Shown piece after piece: positions 22,156-30,487 of a stretch of DNA of 39,997 nt (positions within the stretch are counted from its first letter, which is position 1; every line of letters begins with the position of its first letter). The notes beneath the pieces are model-generated. The model searched no databases. It was given only the letters and a program-made list of their open reading frames with translations, and was not told the origin of the DNA. The stretch covers positions 1 to 39,997 of the forward strand of contig CAMAUV010000041.1 in the NCBI GenBank assembly GCA_945861415.1. Reading direction: 5' to 3'. A program made the translations under genes and the position numbers. This stretch comes from Akkermansia muciniphila. GTDB taxonomy: Bacteria; Verrucomicrobiota; Verrucomicrobiia; Verrucomicrobiales; V1-33.

Positions 22156-22995
22156 TTAGTTTGCGGGCTTCCTAACGAGAAGAGAAAACGTTTGAGGGAG
22201 GCGGCGGGTGATGTCGGGGGAGAGTTGGGGCAGTTTGTCCCAGAACATGTCGGGGTGTTCTTCAAAGCGCTCGATGATTAGTCCGGCGGTGATGAGGCTG
22301 TTGATGATGTCGCCAAGTTTCCACTGGCGCTCGTGCTTGAGGGACTGCTGTTCGGCGGGGAGGACGGAGGCGGGCGGGATGTAGGATTCGGGCCAGCCTT
22401 TGCTTTGATCGGGTTGGATGGAGAAGTAGTCTCCGAAGGGCGGGTTAGGGTCTATCTGGAGTGTAGAGGCGTTAGGGGTCCAGACCCAGTCGAGGGGGTG
22501 ACCTTCGAAGATGTAGAGTTTCCCGCTAGGCTTGAGGAGGCGAGCGACAACCCCTGCCCAGGCGGTGATGTCCATGATCCAGCCAAGGGCACCGCGGCCA
22601 GTGTAGATGAGGTCGGCGGTGGCGTTGAGTTCGTCAGGGGCGCTCAATACATCGCAGCAGTGCCAGTGAGCGGGGGCTTGGAGGATGTCGGAGACTCGTT
22701 TTGCGGCAGCGATCATGCGGTCGCTGATGTCGAGGCCGATGACTTCTTTGGCTCCGAGTTTCCAAAGGGACATGGTGTCGCGACCGCCGGCGCACTGGAG
22801 GTGGATGGCGCGATGGCACCAGGCGGAGAGGTCGTTGAGGTAAGGGAGTTCGGGTGGACAGAAATTTGTTTTGCCTGACTGGAGAAAGGCGATGGTGTCG
22901 GCGATGTCGGCGTCGTATTTGGCGGCGGCTTCGTTCCAGGCGAGGCGGTTCATTTCGTGAAGCTGCGAAACCGATAAGCAGGTGGATTCAGTCAT
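22156..22995 (-). CDS. SAM-dependent methyltransferase
   Basis: 279 aa class I methyltransferase. Motif I is 'LQCAGGRDTMSLWKLGA' (about 66-82), with the acidic residue closing strand 2 in 'VIGLDIS' (Asp89) and 'HWHCCDVLSAP' for the adenine site. 'LYIFEGHPLDWVW' follows, as in UbiE/small-molecule type enzymes. The acceptor is unknown. ATG 22995 has a strong GGAGGAG seven bases upstream, and that ribosome site is itself part of the heme-motif codons of the leader frame above it. The ATG overlaps the leader stop (ATGA), suggesting translational coupling. Confidence 0.85.
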   Translation of the reverse strand: MTESTCLSVSQLHEMNRLAWNEAAAKYDADIADTIAFLQSGKTNFCPPELPYLNDLSAWCHRAIHLQCAGGRDTMSLWKLGAKEVIGLDISDRMIAAAKRVSDILQAPAHWHCCDVLSAPDELNATADLIYTGRGALGWIMDITAWAGVVARLLKPSGKLYIFEGHPLDWVWTPNASTLQIDPNPPFGDYFSIQPDQSKGWPESYIPPASVLPAEQQSLKHERQWKLGDIINSLITAGLIIERFEEHPDMFWDKLPQLSPDITRRLPQTFSLLVRKPAN

Positions 22996-23165
22996 GGTTT
23001 GTCTCCTCCGTGGCACTTCTGACAGTGAGCCTCGAGAAATGGCTGCACCGGTCCCGCCGCCCGCGGTTTCTCGTCCTGCGCGCCCGCATCAATCGCGCCG
23101 AAAGCGAACCACGCGGCAAGCACGATGCTTGACCGGAGCAGGCGCGGACGTGGGCTTCTGAACAT
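22992..23165 (-). CDS. 57-aa PSD1-leader peptide with signal sequence and CxxCH motif
   Basis: From ATG 23165: signal peptide (about 1-30, ending GAQ), then 'PFLEAHCQKCHGGDKP' and TGA. It equals the first 56 codons of a PSD1 cytochrome gene and stops where the methyltransferase ATG begins. It could be only the leftover 5' end of a PSD1 gene, or a short exported heme peptide or leader cistron driving the methyltransferase. The truncation point is identical to that of copy A. Confidence 0.5.
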   Translation of the reverse strand: MFRSPRPRLLRSSIVLAAWFAFGAIDAGAQDEKPRAAGPVQPFLEAHCQKCHGGDKP

Positions 23166-23214
23166 GGTGGCAATGTAACCGGTTGCAGGGGAAATCAACA
23201 TTCCCGGGAACAAT
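22997..23214 (-). repeat. PSD1-leader repeat, copy B
   Basis: 218 bp counterpart of 21862-22082 in the same orientation, about 1.1 kb away. Similarity extends upstream of the ATG to the shared block near 'cccggnaacaat', so promoter-proximal sequence is duplicated as well. Confidence 0.85.
23003..23009 (-). promoter_or_regulatory. Ribosome binding site of the methyltransferase inside the heme-motif codons
   Basis: GGAGGAG, seven bases before ATG 22995. The same bases encode Gly-Gly of CHGGDK in the leader frame. Confidence 0.7.
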
Positions 23215-23509
23215 TCCTCGTCCTGGAATACACCTGACCCTCGCGGTCACAGGCTCGAAGCAACCCGCCGGAACGCAGCAAAATCCCGCTGCCACAATAT
23301 ATCTTGGCAAGGCGGGCAGGAGAAGTATGCTCATCGTCATTGGAACTTCACCATGAATAGCACTCGTATCGCCGTTCAGCCTTCAAAACGGTCACTTCGG
23401 AGGCTCGCGGCTGGTGCGCTTCGTCGTTCTGCCCGCGGAATTCGGCCTGGCACCACCCCTCTCTCCCCTCCCCCGTTCCGGATCCTCCAACGACGCCACC
23501 CGCAAAAAA

Positions 23510-23612
23510 CAAATTCCTTTCAGGCATTCAGATCATTGAGCGCGTTCCAGAGCCTGCTGTCACCGGCCTCGCAGCCCTCGCCGGCCTCGCGCTGCTGCGC
23601 CGCCGGAGGTAA
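23510..23612 (+). pseudogene. PEP-CTERM tail remnant
   Basis: In the frame ending at TAA 23610-23612 the sequence reads 'IIERVPEPAVTGLAALAGLALLRRRR', a textbook PEP-CTERM sorting tail (VPEP, hydrophobic helix, Arg cluster). Upstream the frame becomes Pro-rich and non-homologous with no start, so the body of the gene is gone. A strong terminator follows in its normal place, showing that this is the true 3' end of a lost gene. Confidence 0.7.
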
Positions 23613-23645
23613 TGCCGCGCCGACTTGCAGACCACCTTCAATCGA

Positions 23646-23675
23646 AGCCCGCCGGTGACCCCGGCGGGCTTTTTC
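23646..23675 (+). terminator. Rho-independent terminator
   Basis: A perfect 10 bp stem agcccgccgg/ccggcgggct with a five-base loop, ending in TTTTTC. It lies 34 bases after the PEP-CTERM remnant stop. This is the clearest plus-strand terminator in the window. Confidence 0.85.
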
Positions 23676-23756
23676 GTGGACTCGAAATGGCTATTCCCTT
23701 CAGAACGAACCGCCCTGTGGCGCATTAAAAGAAACTTTTAGGAGTCAGCCGGCCAA

Positions 23757-23901
23757 GCCCGTGGCCCGTCGCTCCGAGACGGGTTAAGCAACACCTGCGA
23801 CAGCAGGCACTTTTAACAGGATCACGCCACGCCCCCATTGGTGGAGAATCCCGGCTATCGCCGAATGAAGGCAACCCGTCCCGGAGCGACGGGCCACGGG
23901 C
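23757..23901 (+). repeat. REPIN/MITE-like element with 29 bp inverted repeats
   Basis: Left arm 23757-23785 and right arm 23873-23901 are inverted copies of 29 bases with one mismatch, 87 bases apart. Each arm also folds on itself (cccgtc...gacggg), as REP sequences do; two REPs facing each other form a REPIN. The interior has another small hairpin (cctgc-gaca-gcagg). It sits between a terminator and the giant CotH gene and encodes nothing. Elements of this kind are usually spread by REP-associated tyrosine transposases encoded elsewhere. Confidence 0.8.
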
Positions 23902-24040
23902 GTACTGGTCCTTGATGTGGAATCGTTCAGTGTCCACGTTCCAACGTGTCGGAATAGGCTCCGCGCCTCACATGAAAAAGTGGACACCGAACGACGAATT
24001 CTCTGGCACTCCCCGCCCGCGGTTTGGTAAGCTGCCGTCC

Positions 24041-27000
24041 ATGCACCCATCCACCGTTTTCTGCTGTCTGCTCCTCTCCTGCGCCGCCCTCCGTGCGCAG
24101 GTGGTCATCAACGAGATCCACTACAATCCCGTGGAACTGCCGGCGTTCAACGCGGCGGGGGTTCCCGTGTTTCAGGGCACGTCCACGCCGGCGGACCTGA
24201 CGGATGATGTTCACGAGTTCATCGAACTGCGGAATGCCGGCGGCAGCGCCGTCTCGCTGAGCGGCTGGCGGCTGTCGGGCGGCATCTCTTTCGACTTCAC
24301 GGCCGCGGCGAGCATACCGGCAGGCGGGTTTCTGGTGGTGGCCAAAACTCCGGCGCGGATCACAGCCGTGTATCCCTCTGTCACGGCACCGCTGGGGCCG
24401 TGGACGGGCGGATTGAGCAATCGGGAAGAGACGGTGCAACTTCGCGACGGCGCGGGGAACATTATGGACTCGGTGTCCTACGAGTCGGATTTCCCGTGGC
24501 CGGGGAATGCCGACGGACTGGGCGCGGATCAGGATTTTACTCTCATCTCCCCTACCCCGTACCAATATAAAGGCTGCTCGCTGGAACGCGTGAGCGCGAC
24601 GGCCAGCGGCAATGATCCGGCCAACTGGCTGGCCTCTCCGCTCGGCGGCACACCGACGCCAGGCGCGGCGAACACGGTGTCGCTGGCCGTGCCGAGGCCC
24701 GTCGCCACGACGGTGAGCGCGGTGCAGAACTCAGACGACGCACCGATCATACGGGCCACCCAACAGGTGCGCGTGGCCTGCTCATTCTCCAGCGGCCCCG
24801 TCCCGGCGGCGGTCGAGGTGCAGTATTGGGTGGATGACATCAATGCCTATGGCGAAACGAAGACGAGTGTGGCCATGATGCAGCAGCCGAACGGCCAGTG
24901 GACCGCGCTGGTGCCAGGGCGGCCGGACCGCACGGTGGTGCGCTATCGCATTCGCGCGGATCGCGGCGCGGGGCTGGAGGCCGTCTCGCCGCGCGCGGAT
25001 GATCCCGCCATCGTGCCCGTGAGCCTCACGCAGCGCGAGGCATGGCACTCGTGGTTCGTCGCGCCGGCACGCTCGGGGCCCAATGAGTTCTACGATGTCT
25101 TTGTGAGCAGCGTGAATACGACCAGCGGCGCATTCAACGGCCTCAATGGACTCGCGGCGATGAATTACAACATCACGGGCAACCCCAAGCGGGTGACTTC
25201 CTCCGCCACCAGCGGCCTGCCCCGCGCGCTGCCGCACGTGCCCGCCACCGCGCAGCTCTGGAACGGCAGCGTGCCGTGCATCTTCGTGCATGACGGCGTG
25301 GTGCGCGATGCCCACCTTCGCTACCACGGCAGCCGATATAACCGCAGTGCCGGCCGCAATAGCTTCAAGCTCCGCTTCGCCGACAATCAGATATTCAACA
25401 AGGCCGACAGCGTCTTCATCACGGACAAGAACGACTATTTCACCGTCGCCCAGGGGATCATCAGCAATGCGGGCTTCCCCATGAGCCACACGCGCTGGAT
25501 CTCGTGGCATCTGAACAACAACGGCGCCATCAACCGCCTTGAGCAGGGCGAGTACAACGGCGACCTCCTTGAGCAATATCACGACCGCATCGCGAAGCTG
25601 AATCCCGGCACGCCGAAGGAGGCGGTCGGCGAGTTCTACAAGTCCACAGGCACCATCGAAACGGGCGGCGAAGGACCGTACGGGCGCGGGGACTTCCGCG
25701 CGCTGCCCGCCGGCGGTCCGTGGACTGCCCTGGACCGCTACGCGTGGACCTATGCGCTCCAAAACCACGCATGGAAGGGATCGAAGCCCATCAAGGATCT
25801 CATCGACGGCATGTGGACGGCGCGCGGCGACAGCGGCACCGCTCCCAGGGCCACGCCAAACATGGCCGCGCTGCGCGCCTACTTCGACACCGTGGTGGAT
25901 GTGGAGACGGAACTCTCCATCCTTTCCGTCATCACTTGGATGTGCCCGTGGGACGACACCACGCAGAATCATTTCATGTGGCGGCGGGCGAACGGAAAAT
26001 GGTCGCAGACGCTGTGGGACATGGATGCGCTTTTCGGCAACGGCGATACCACCGGCACCAACTCATGGATTTACCTCGGCGAAAACGCCACGCCCCCGGC
26101 AGGCATTCTCGGCAACAACGGCCGCGGCCCGAACTTCTTCAAGGATTCGTTCTTCAAAGCCTACCGCACCGAATACAACAACCGGCTGTGGATCATGAAC
26201 AACACGTTCCTCCACCCGGACAACATGAAGACCATGTTCTACCGCACGGTCGGTGGCACGCAGAACAACTACTACAACTTCATCAACGGCGTGAAAGCCG
26301 GCTTCTGCGAAGCGCGCTTTGCCAGCATCAACACGCAGCTTGGAAAGGCCGCCAACGGTTCGGACTTCACGCGTCCCGTGAAGCCGGTGACTACTTCGCC
26401 GAGCGGCGGAGCGACGGCGCTGCCGCCCGCGGTGCTGACCGGGAGCGCCTACACTCACTCCAGCGGTTCCACGGCTGGTGTGAATGCGCACGCGAAATCG
26501 AAGTGGGAGATCCGCACCGCCGCCGGCACGTGGCTGGAACCGGTTTTTGTCACCACCAGCACCACTAGCCTGACCACCCTGCCGATCCCGTTCGAGGAAC
26601 TCACCTTCGGCACGCTCTACTTCTGGCGCGTTACTTATTATGATGGCCAAGATCATCCCTCGCTGCTCAGCGATGAAGCTTCGTTCGCCTTCGGCCCGCC
26701 GGTGGCCACCGGCACCACGCAGACCATTCTCGCACTGGATGCCGCGACGCTGTGGAAATACAACGCCACCGCCGCCTTCAATGACGACGCCTGGAAGCAG
26801 CCCGCCTACGACGATTCCGGGGCGGCGTGGCCTTCCGGCGCAGGTCCGCTGGGCTTTGAAACGTCAAATCCGCTGCCGGGAGGATTGCAGCCGATCCGCA
26901 CTCCGCTGCCCGCGCCGAACAACACCACCACGGGCCGCATGACCATTTACTTCCGCAAGAAGTTCACCTGGTCCGGCGATGCCTCCACAGCCGACGTGAA

Positions 27001-29482
27001 GATCCGTCACTGGACGGACGATGGCGTGGTCTATTACCTTAACGGTACGAAGCTCACGGACTACAACATGGCGCAGTCGAAGACGACCTACAACTTCACC
27101 GACCTCGCCGCCTCAGCCAACGAATGCAGCGAGCAGTTCTATACATTCACCGCCGCCAATCGCGCCCTGCTCATCAACGGCGAGAACACGCTGGCCGCGG
27201 AAGTCCACCAGACACCGCTTCATTCCAATGGAGTCGGCAGCACCAGCAGCGATGTGGTCTTCGCCACGGAGATCATCGTCACCTTCCCGCCGGGCACCGC
27301 GCCGGTGAGCGATCTCGCCATCAATGAAGTCATGGCCGACAACCGTGGCGCGGTTTTCAGCGGCACCAGCACACCGGATTACATCGAACTGAAGAACAAC
27401 GGGGCGACGACGCTCGATCTCAACGGCCACGGTCTGACGGACGACATTCTCGTGCCGCAGCGTTTTGTTTTTCCAGCTGGCACCATGATCGCCGCGGGCG
27501 AACGGCTCGTGGTGTGGTGCGATGACGAAACCAGCGCACCCGGACTCCATACAGGATTCGGCCTGGATAATGGCGGCCAGCGCATCGTGCTCACCAACGG
27601 TGGCGCCATCCGCGATTTCGTCGCCTTCGGGCCGCAGGTAGTGAATCTCAGCATCGGGCGCATCACCGACGGCACCGGCACCTTCGCGCTTACCCAGCCG
27701 ACACCGGGTGCTGCGAATGTGGCCGTTGCCAGTCTCGGAGACGTGTCCAGCCTGCGCATCAACGAATGGATGGCGCGGCCCGGTCAGGGTGAAGACTGGT
27801 TTGAACTGCACAATACCGGCGGCGCCCCCGTCGCGCTCAGCGGACTTTGGCTGAGCGACACGCCGTCCACTCCGCAGATCACGCGCATTCCGTCGAACAG
27901 CTTCATCGGCGCGGGCGGCTTCGCGGACTTCACCGCCGATGGCTCCAACGACGGCACAAACCACGCCAACTTCCGCCTCGCCAGCGGCGGCGAGTCGCTG
28001 GTGCTGAGCAACGGCGCGGTGACCATTCACAGCGTTACCTTCGGTAGCCAGGCGCGCAATGTCTCCCTGGGCTGGCTGCCCGACGGCACCGGCGCGCTGA
28101 CTTCCTTCCCAGCCACGCCGTCGAAAAACTACAGCAACTGGCTGCCCGCCACCGTGGTCATCAGCGAAGCGCTCGCCAACAGCACGCCGCCGCTCACCGA
28201 CTACATCGAACTCCACAATCCCGGCGCCTCGCCCGCCGCCATCGGCGACTGGTGGTTGAGCGACGACCGTCAGTTGCGGCGCAAGTTCCAGATTCCCGCC
28301 GGCACGGTCATTCCCGCCGGAGGATTCCTCACGTTCACAGAGTCCCAGTTCGGAGCCGGCGCGGTCCCGTTCGCGCTCGGCAGCTCGGGCGATGAAATCG
28401 TGCTCACCGCAGTGGACGGCGGCGGCAACGACACCGGTCTCCGGGCGCAGGTCAGCTTCGGTGCCAGCGCGCCGGACGTTAGCTTCGGCCGCGTGGCTAC
28501 CGCTACCGCACCGGAGTTCTGGGCGCAGACGGCGCGCACGATGAACGGCGTGAATCAGCGCCCGCTCACCACGCCGGTCGTCATCAACGAAATTCACTAC
28601 CACCCGCCCGACATCGCGCTCGCGGACAACACGCGCGATGAATTCATCGAGCTTTGGAACGACACCGCCGCGCCCGTGGACATCAGCGGCTGGAAGCTCA
28701 AAGGCGACAGCGACTTCCTTTTCCCCGCCGGCACCGTCCTGCCCGCCGGCGGACGACTGCTCGTGCTCGGCTTCGATCCCGCGGCACCGTCCAATGCCAC
28801 ACTGCGCTCCGAATTCCTCGCTCAGTTTTCGCTCAGCCCCACCCAGCCACTGGCCGGTCCGTTCTCACCGAAGCTGCCGAACGACACCGCCAGCGTCGAA
28901 CTCGCCAAACCCGGTACGCCCGCCGGCGGCGTCACGCCATTCATCCTCGTGGACAAAGTGGAATATGCCGACGACACGCCGTGGATTCCCGCAGCGGACG
29001 GCGGCGGCTTCTCTCTTCAGCGCATCAGTTGCTCGATCATCGGTAACGACCCCACCAACTGGTCTGCCGCCGCGCCCACTCCCGGCGCCCTGCATCCGGG
29101 CCAGATGTCGCCGGTGGATTCCGACTCCGACGGCATCCCGGACGCTTGGGAAACCGCCAACGGTCTCAGCAGCAGCAGCGCCACCGACGCCAGCACGGAC
29201 AACGACGCCGACGGTGCCACCGCCCTCGAGGAATACCTCGCCGGCACCGACCCTGGCAACGCCTCCTCCGTCTTCCGCTACACCGCTACCTTCCCCATCG
29301 GTGCAACGTTGACGGTCCCACAAAATGCCGGGCGCACGCTGACCTTCCAATACAGCGCCGACCTCAAAACGTGGACCACCCTTGAAGTGCGCCCGCCCGT
29401 TCCTAGCCCCGGCACGGCCACCTTCATCGATCCTGCACCGTTTCCCGCGCGCCGGTGCTACCGAGTGTTGGTCAGTCCGTGA
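24041..29482 (+). CDS. Giant secreted CotH-kinase protein with five lamin tail domains
   Basis: 1813 aa from ATG 24041 with a signal peptide (STVFCCLLLSCAALRAQ). Order: LTD1 (about 20-170, 'VVINEIHYNP'); CotH kinase (about 400-760) with 'HLRYHGSRYNRSAGRNSFKL' and the metal-binding 'LWDMDALFG' (about 658); a fibronectin-like domain (780-880); a galactose-binding-like sandwich (895-1083); LTD2 (1090), LTD3 (1237), LTD4 (1371) and LTD5 (1509-1680); a calcium-type repeat 'DSDSDGIPDAWE' (about 1690); and a C-terminal beta domain. CotH enzymes phosphorylate secreted proteins; here the target is probably a surface or matrix protein. There is no PEP-CTERM tail. An in-frame ATG at 23972 would add 23 residues ahead of the signal peptide. 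It overlaps the REPIN-flanking region only upstream. Confidence 0.88.
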   Translation: MHPSTVFCCLLLSCAALRAQVVINEIHYNPVELPAFNAAGVPVFQGTSTPADLTDDVHEFIELRNAGGSAVSLSGWRLSGGISFDFTAAASIPAGGFLVVAKTPARITAVYPSVTAPLGPWTGGLSNREETVQLRDGAGNIMDSVSYESDFPWPGNADGLGADQDFTLISPTPYQYKGCSLERVSATASGNDPANWLASPLGGTPTPGAANTVSLAVPRPVATTVSAVQNSDDAPIIRATQQVRVACSFSSGPVPAAVEVQYWVDDINAYGETKTSVAMMQQPNGQWTALVPGRPDRTVVRYRIRADRGAGLEAVSPRADDPAIVPVSLTQREAWHSWFVAPARSGPNEFYDVFVSSVNTTSGAFNGLNGLAAMNYNITGNPKRVTSSATSGLPRALPHVPATAQLWNGSVPCIFVHDGVVRDAHLRYHGSRYNRSAGRNSFKLRFADNQIFNKADSVFITDKNDYFTVAQGIISNAGFPMSHTRWISWHLNNNGAINRLEQGEYNGDLLEQYHDRIAKLNPGTPKEAVGEFYKSTGTIETGGEGPYGRGDFRALPAGGPWTALDRYAWTYALQNHAWKGSKPIKDLIDGMWTARGDSGTAPRATPNMAALRAYFDTVVDVETELSILSVITWMCPWDDTTQNHFMWRRANGKWSQTLWDMDALFGNGDTTGTNSWIYLGENATPPAGILGNNGRGPNFFKDSFFKAYRTEYNNRLWIMNNTFLHPDNMKTMFYRTVGGTQNNYYNFINGVKAGFCEARFASINTQLGKAANGSDFTRPVKPVTTSPSGGATALPPAVLTGSAYTHSSGSTAGVNAHAKSKWEIRTAAGTWLEPVFVTTSTTSLTTLPIPFEELTFGTLYFWRVTYYDGQDHPSLLSDEASFAFGPPVATGTTQTILALDAATLWKYNATAAFNDDAWKQPAYDDSGAAWPSGAGPLGFETSNPLPGGLQPIRTPLPAPNNTTTGRMTIYFRKKFTWSGDASTADVKIRHWTDDGVVYYLNGTKLTDYNMAQSKTTYNFTDLAASANECSEQFYTFTAANRALLINGENTLAAEVHQTPLHSNGVGSTSSDVVFATEIIVTFPPGTAPVSDLAINEVMADNRGAVFSGTSTPDYIELKNNGATTLDLNGHGLTDDILVPQRFVFPAGTMIAAGERLVVWCDDETSAPGLHTGFGLDNGGQRIVLTNGGAIRDFVAFGPQVVNLSIGRITDGTGTFALTQPTPGAANVAVASLGDVSSLRINEWMARPGQGEDWFELHNTGGAPVALSGLWLSDTPSTPQITRIPSNSFIGAGGFADFTADGSNDGTNHANFRLASGGESLVLSNGAVTIHSVTFGSQARNVSLGWLPDGTGALTSFPATPSKNYSNWLPATVVISEALANSTPPLTDYIELHNPGASPAAIGDWWLSDDRQLRRKFQIPAGTVIPAGGFLTFTESQFGAGAVPFALGSSGDEIVLTAVDGGGNDTGLRAQVSFGASAPDVSFGRVATATAPEFWAQTARTMNGVNQRPLTTPVVINEIHYHPPDIALADNTRDEFIELWNDTAAPVDISGWKLKGDSDFLFPAGTVLPAGGRLLVLGFDPAAPSNATLRSEFLAQFSLSPTQPLAGPFSPKLPNDTASVELAKPGTPAGGVTPFILVDKVEYADDTPWIPAADGGGFSLQRISCSIIGNDPTNWSAAAPTPGALHPGQMSPVDSDSDGIPDAWETANGLSSSSATDASTDNDADGATALEEYLAGTDPGNASSVFRYTATFPIGATLTVPQNAGRTLTFQYSADLKTWTTLEVRPPVPSPGTATFIDPAPFPARRCYRVLVSP

Positions 29483-29522
29483 TTACGCTTTACACACTAG
29501 ATACACTCCGCACTTTTCGCCC

Positions 29523-30452
29523 GTGAAAATCTCGACATCGCTCTTTTGTCTCGTTTCGACTGCCGTCCTCGCCACCGCTGCGCCGGAGTCCCCGGCTAAG
29601 GCAGTCAAATTCAGCGTCCACTCCGGATATTTCGTCTCAAACAAGTTCGAGCCGGATGTGGCTACCTCGTTTGCTCTGATTGAAGACCAAGCTGGCTTCG
29701 ACAAGATATTTGGCGCGGCCATGGTCATGCGGGACAAATCACATCGGATTCCTCCCGGTGCCTTTGCCAGCCATCAGGTGGCTGCTGTCATTCACCGGGG
29801 TAAGGACATGGTCACCTACACGGTGGAAAGCGTGACGCAGGAGGGAAAAAGCCTGTCCATCCGCTACACCACAAAGAGGGAAGCGTCCCAGACGGCGGAG
29901 TTTGCCTGTCCGCTCATCGTTTCCCTGCCAAAGGGTGCCTTTGAAACGGTTAGGTTCAGCGAAAACGGTAACGAAATCCGAAAAATAGAGATGGCACCGC
30001 CGCCACAGTTTCAGATCGAAAGCAAGGAACCAGGAACCGTCACAGCAAAAATTGAAAACGGCAGAACGCGTTTCGAAATCAAGGGCGGCAATGGGATCGG
30101 CAAGGCCACCATCCAAGGCCCAACGAAATCATGGCCGCAGGACACCGTCATCCGGGTTTATCTCAGTGGGCTGGAGCATTTTTCAATTTCAAATGGTAAG
30201 CTGAAGCTGGCAACGTCTGTGGCTAGCCACAGTGACCACCCGTCCTCGCTAACTTTATGGGAAAATGGCAAAGAAGGCCCGCCCTTGGATCAAAACAGCC
30301 CCTTCCGAATGGATATCAGGATGTTCGATGCGGACCACAAGCCCCTGAAGGCCCTCCCGCCAAAGGGAGGCTATTTCGAAATGTCAATCCCTAGGGCGCT
30401 GCTGGGAAATCCCGGCGCGCTGGCACTGGAGTGGATCGATTTTTATCGATAA
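29523..30452 (+). CDS. Secreted protein of unknown function
   Basis: 309 aa from GTG 29523, which opens a signal peptide (MKISTSLFCLVSTAVLATAA). The N-terminal half contains 'FSVHSGYFVSNKFEPD' and 'IEDQAGFDKIFGAAMV'; the C-terminal half is a beta-rich domain with 'WPQDTVIRVYLSGLEHFSIS' and 'GYFEMSIPRALLGNP', ending in 'LEWIDFYR'. I recall similar two-part proteins in Planctomycetes and Verrucomicrobia but no named function. The frame remains open upstream into the end of the CotH gene, but only 29523 gives an export signal. It lies 40 bases after the giant gene and is probably read with it. Confidence 0.7.
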   Translation: MKISTSLFCLVSTAVLATAAPESPAKAVKFSVHSGYFVSNKFEPDVATSFALIEDQAGFDKIFGAAMVMRDKSHRIPPGAFASHQVAAVIHRGKDMVTYTVESVTQEGKSLSIRYTTKREASQTAEFACPLIVSLPKGAFETVRFSENGNEIRKIEMAPPPQFQIESKEPGTVTAKIENGRTRFEIKGGNGIGKATIQGPTKSWPQDTVIRVYLSGLEHFSISNGKLKLATSVASHSDHPSSLTLWENGKEGPPLDQNSPFRMDIRMFDADHKPLKALPPKGGYFEMSIPRALLGNPGALALEWIDFYR

Positions 30453-30487
30453 CGTTCGTTGGCACTTGCTTCCACGGTTAGGGGCCG

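Noticed and set aside
23353..23658. 101-codon plus-strand frame with an ATG
   Set aside because: Its Arg/Pro/Ser-rich product matches nothing, and its 3' half overlaps the PEP-CTERM tail, which is in a different frame and clearly the real coding sense.
27113..28603. 496-codon minus-strand frame within the giant CotH gene
   Set aside because: Antisense shadow caused by high GC; the opposite strand holds LTD repeats in the right frame.
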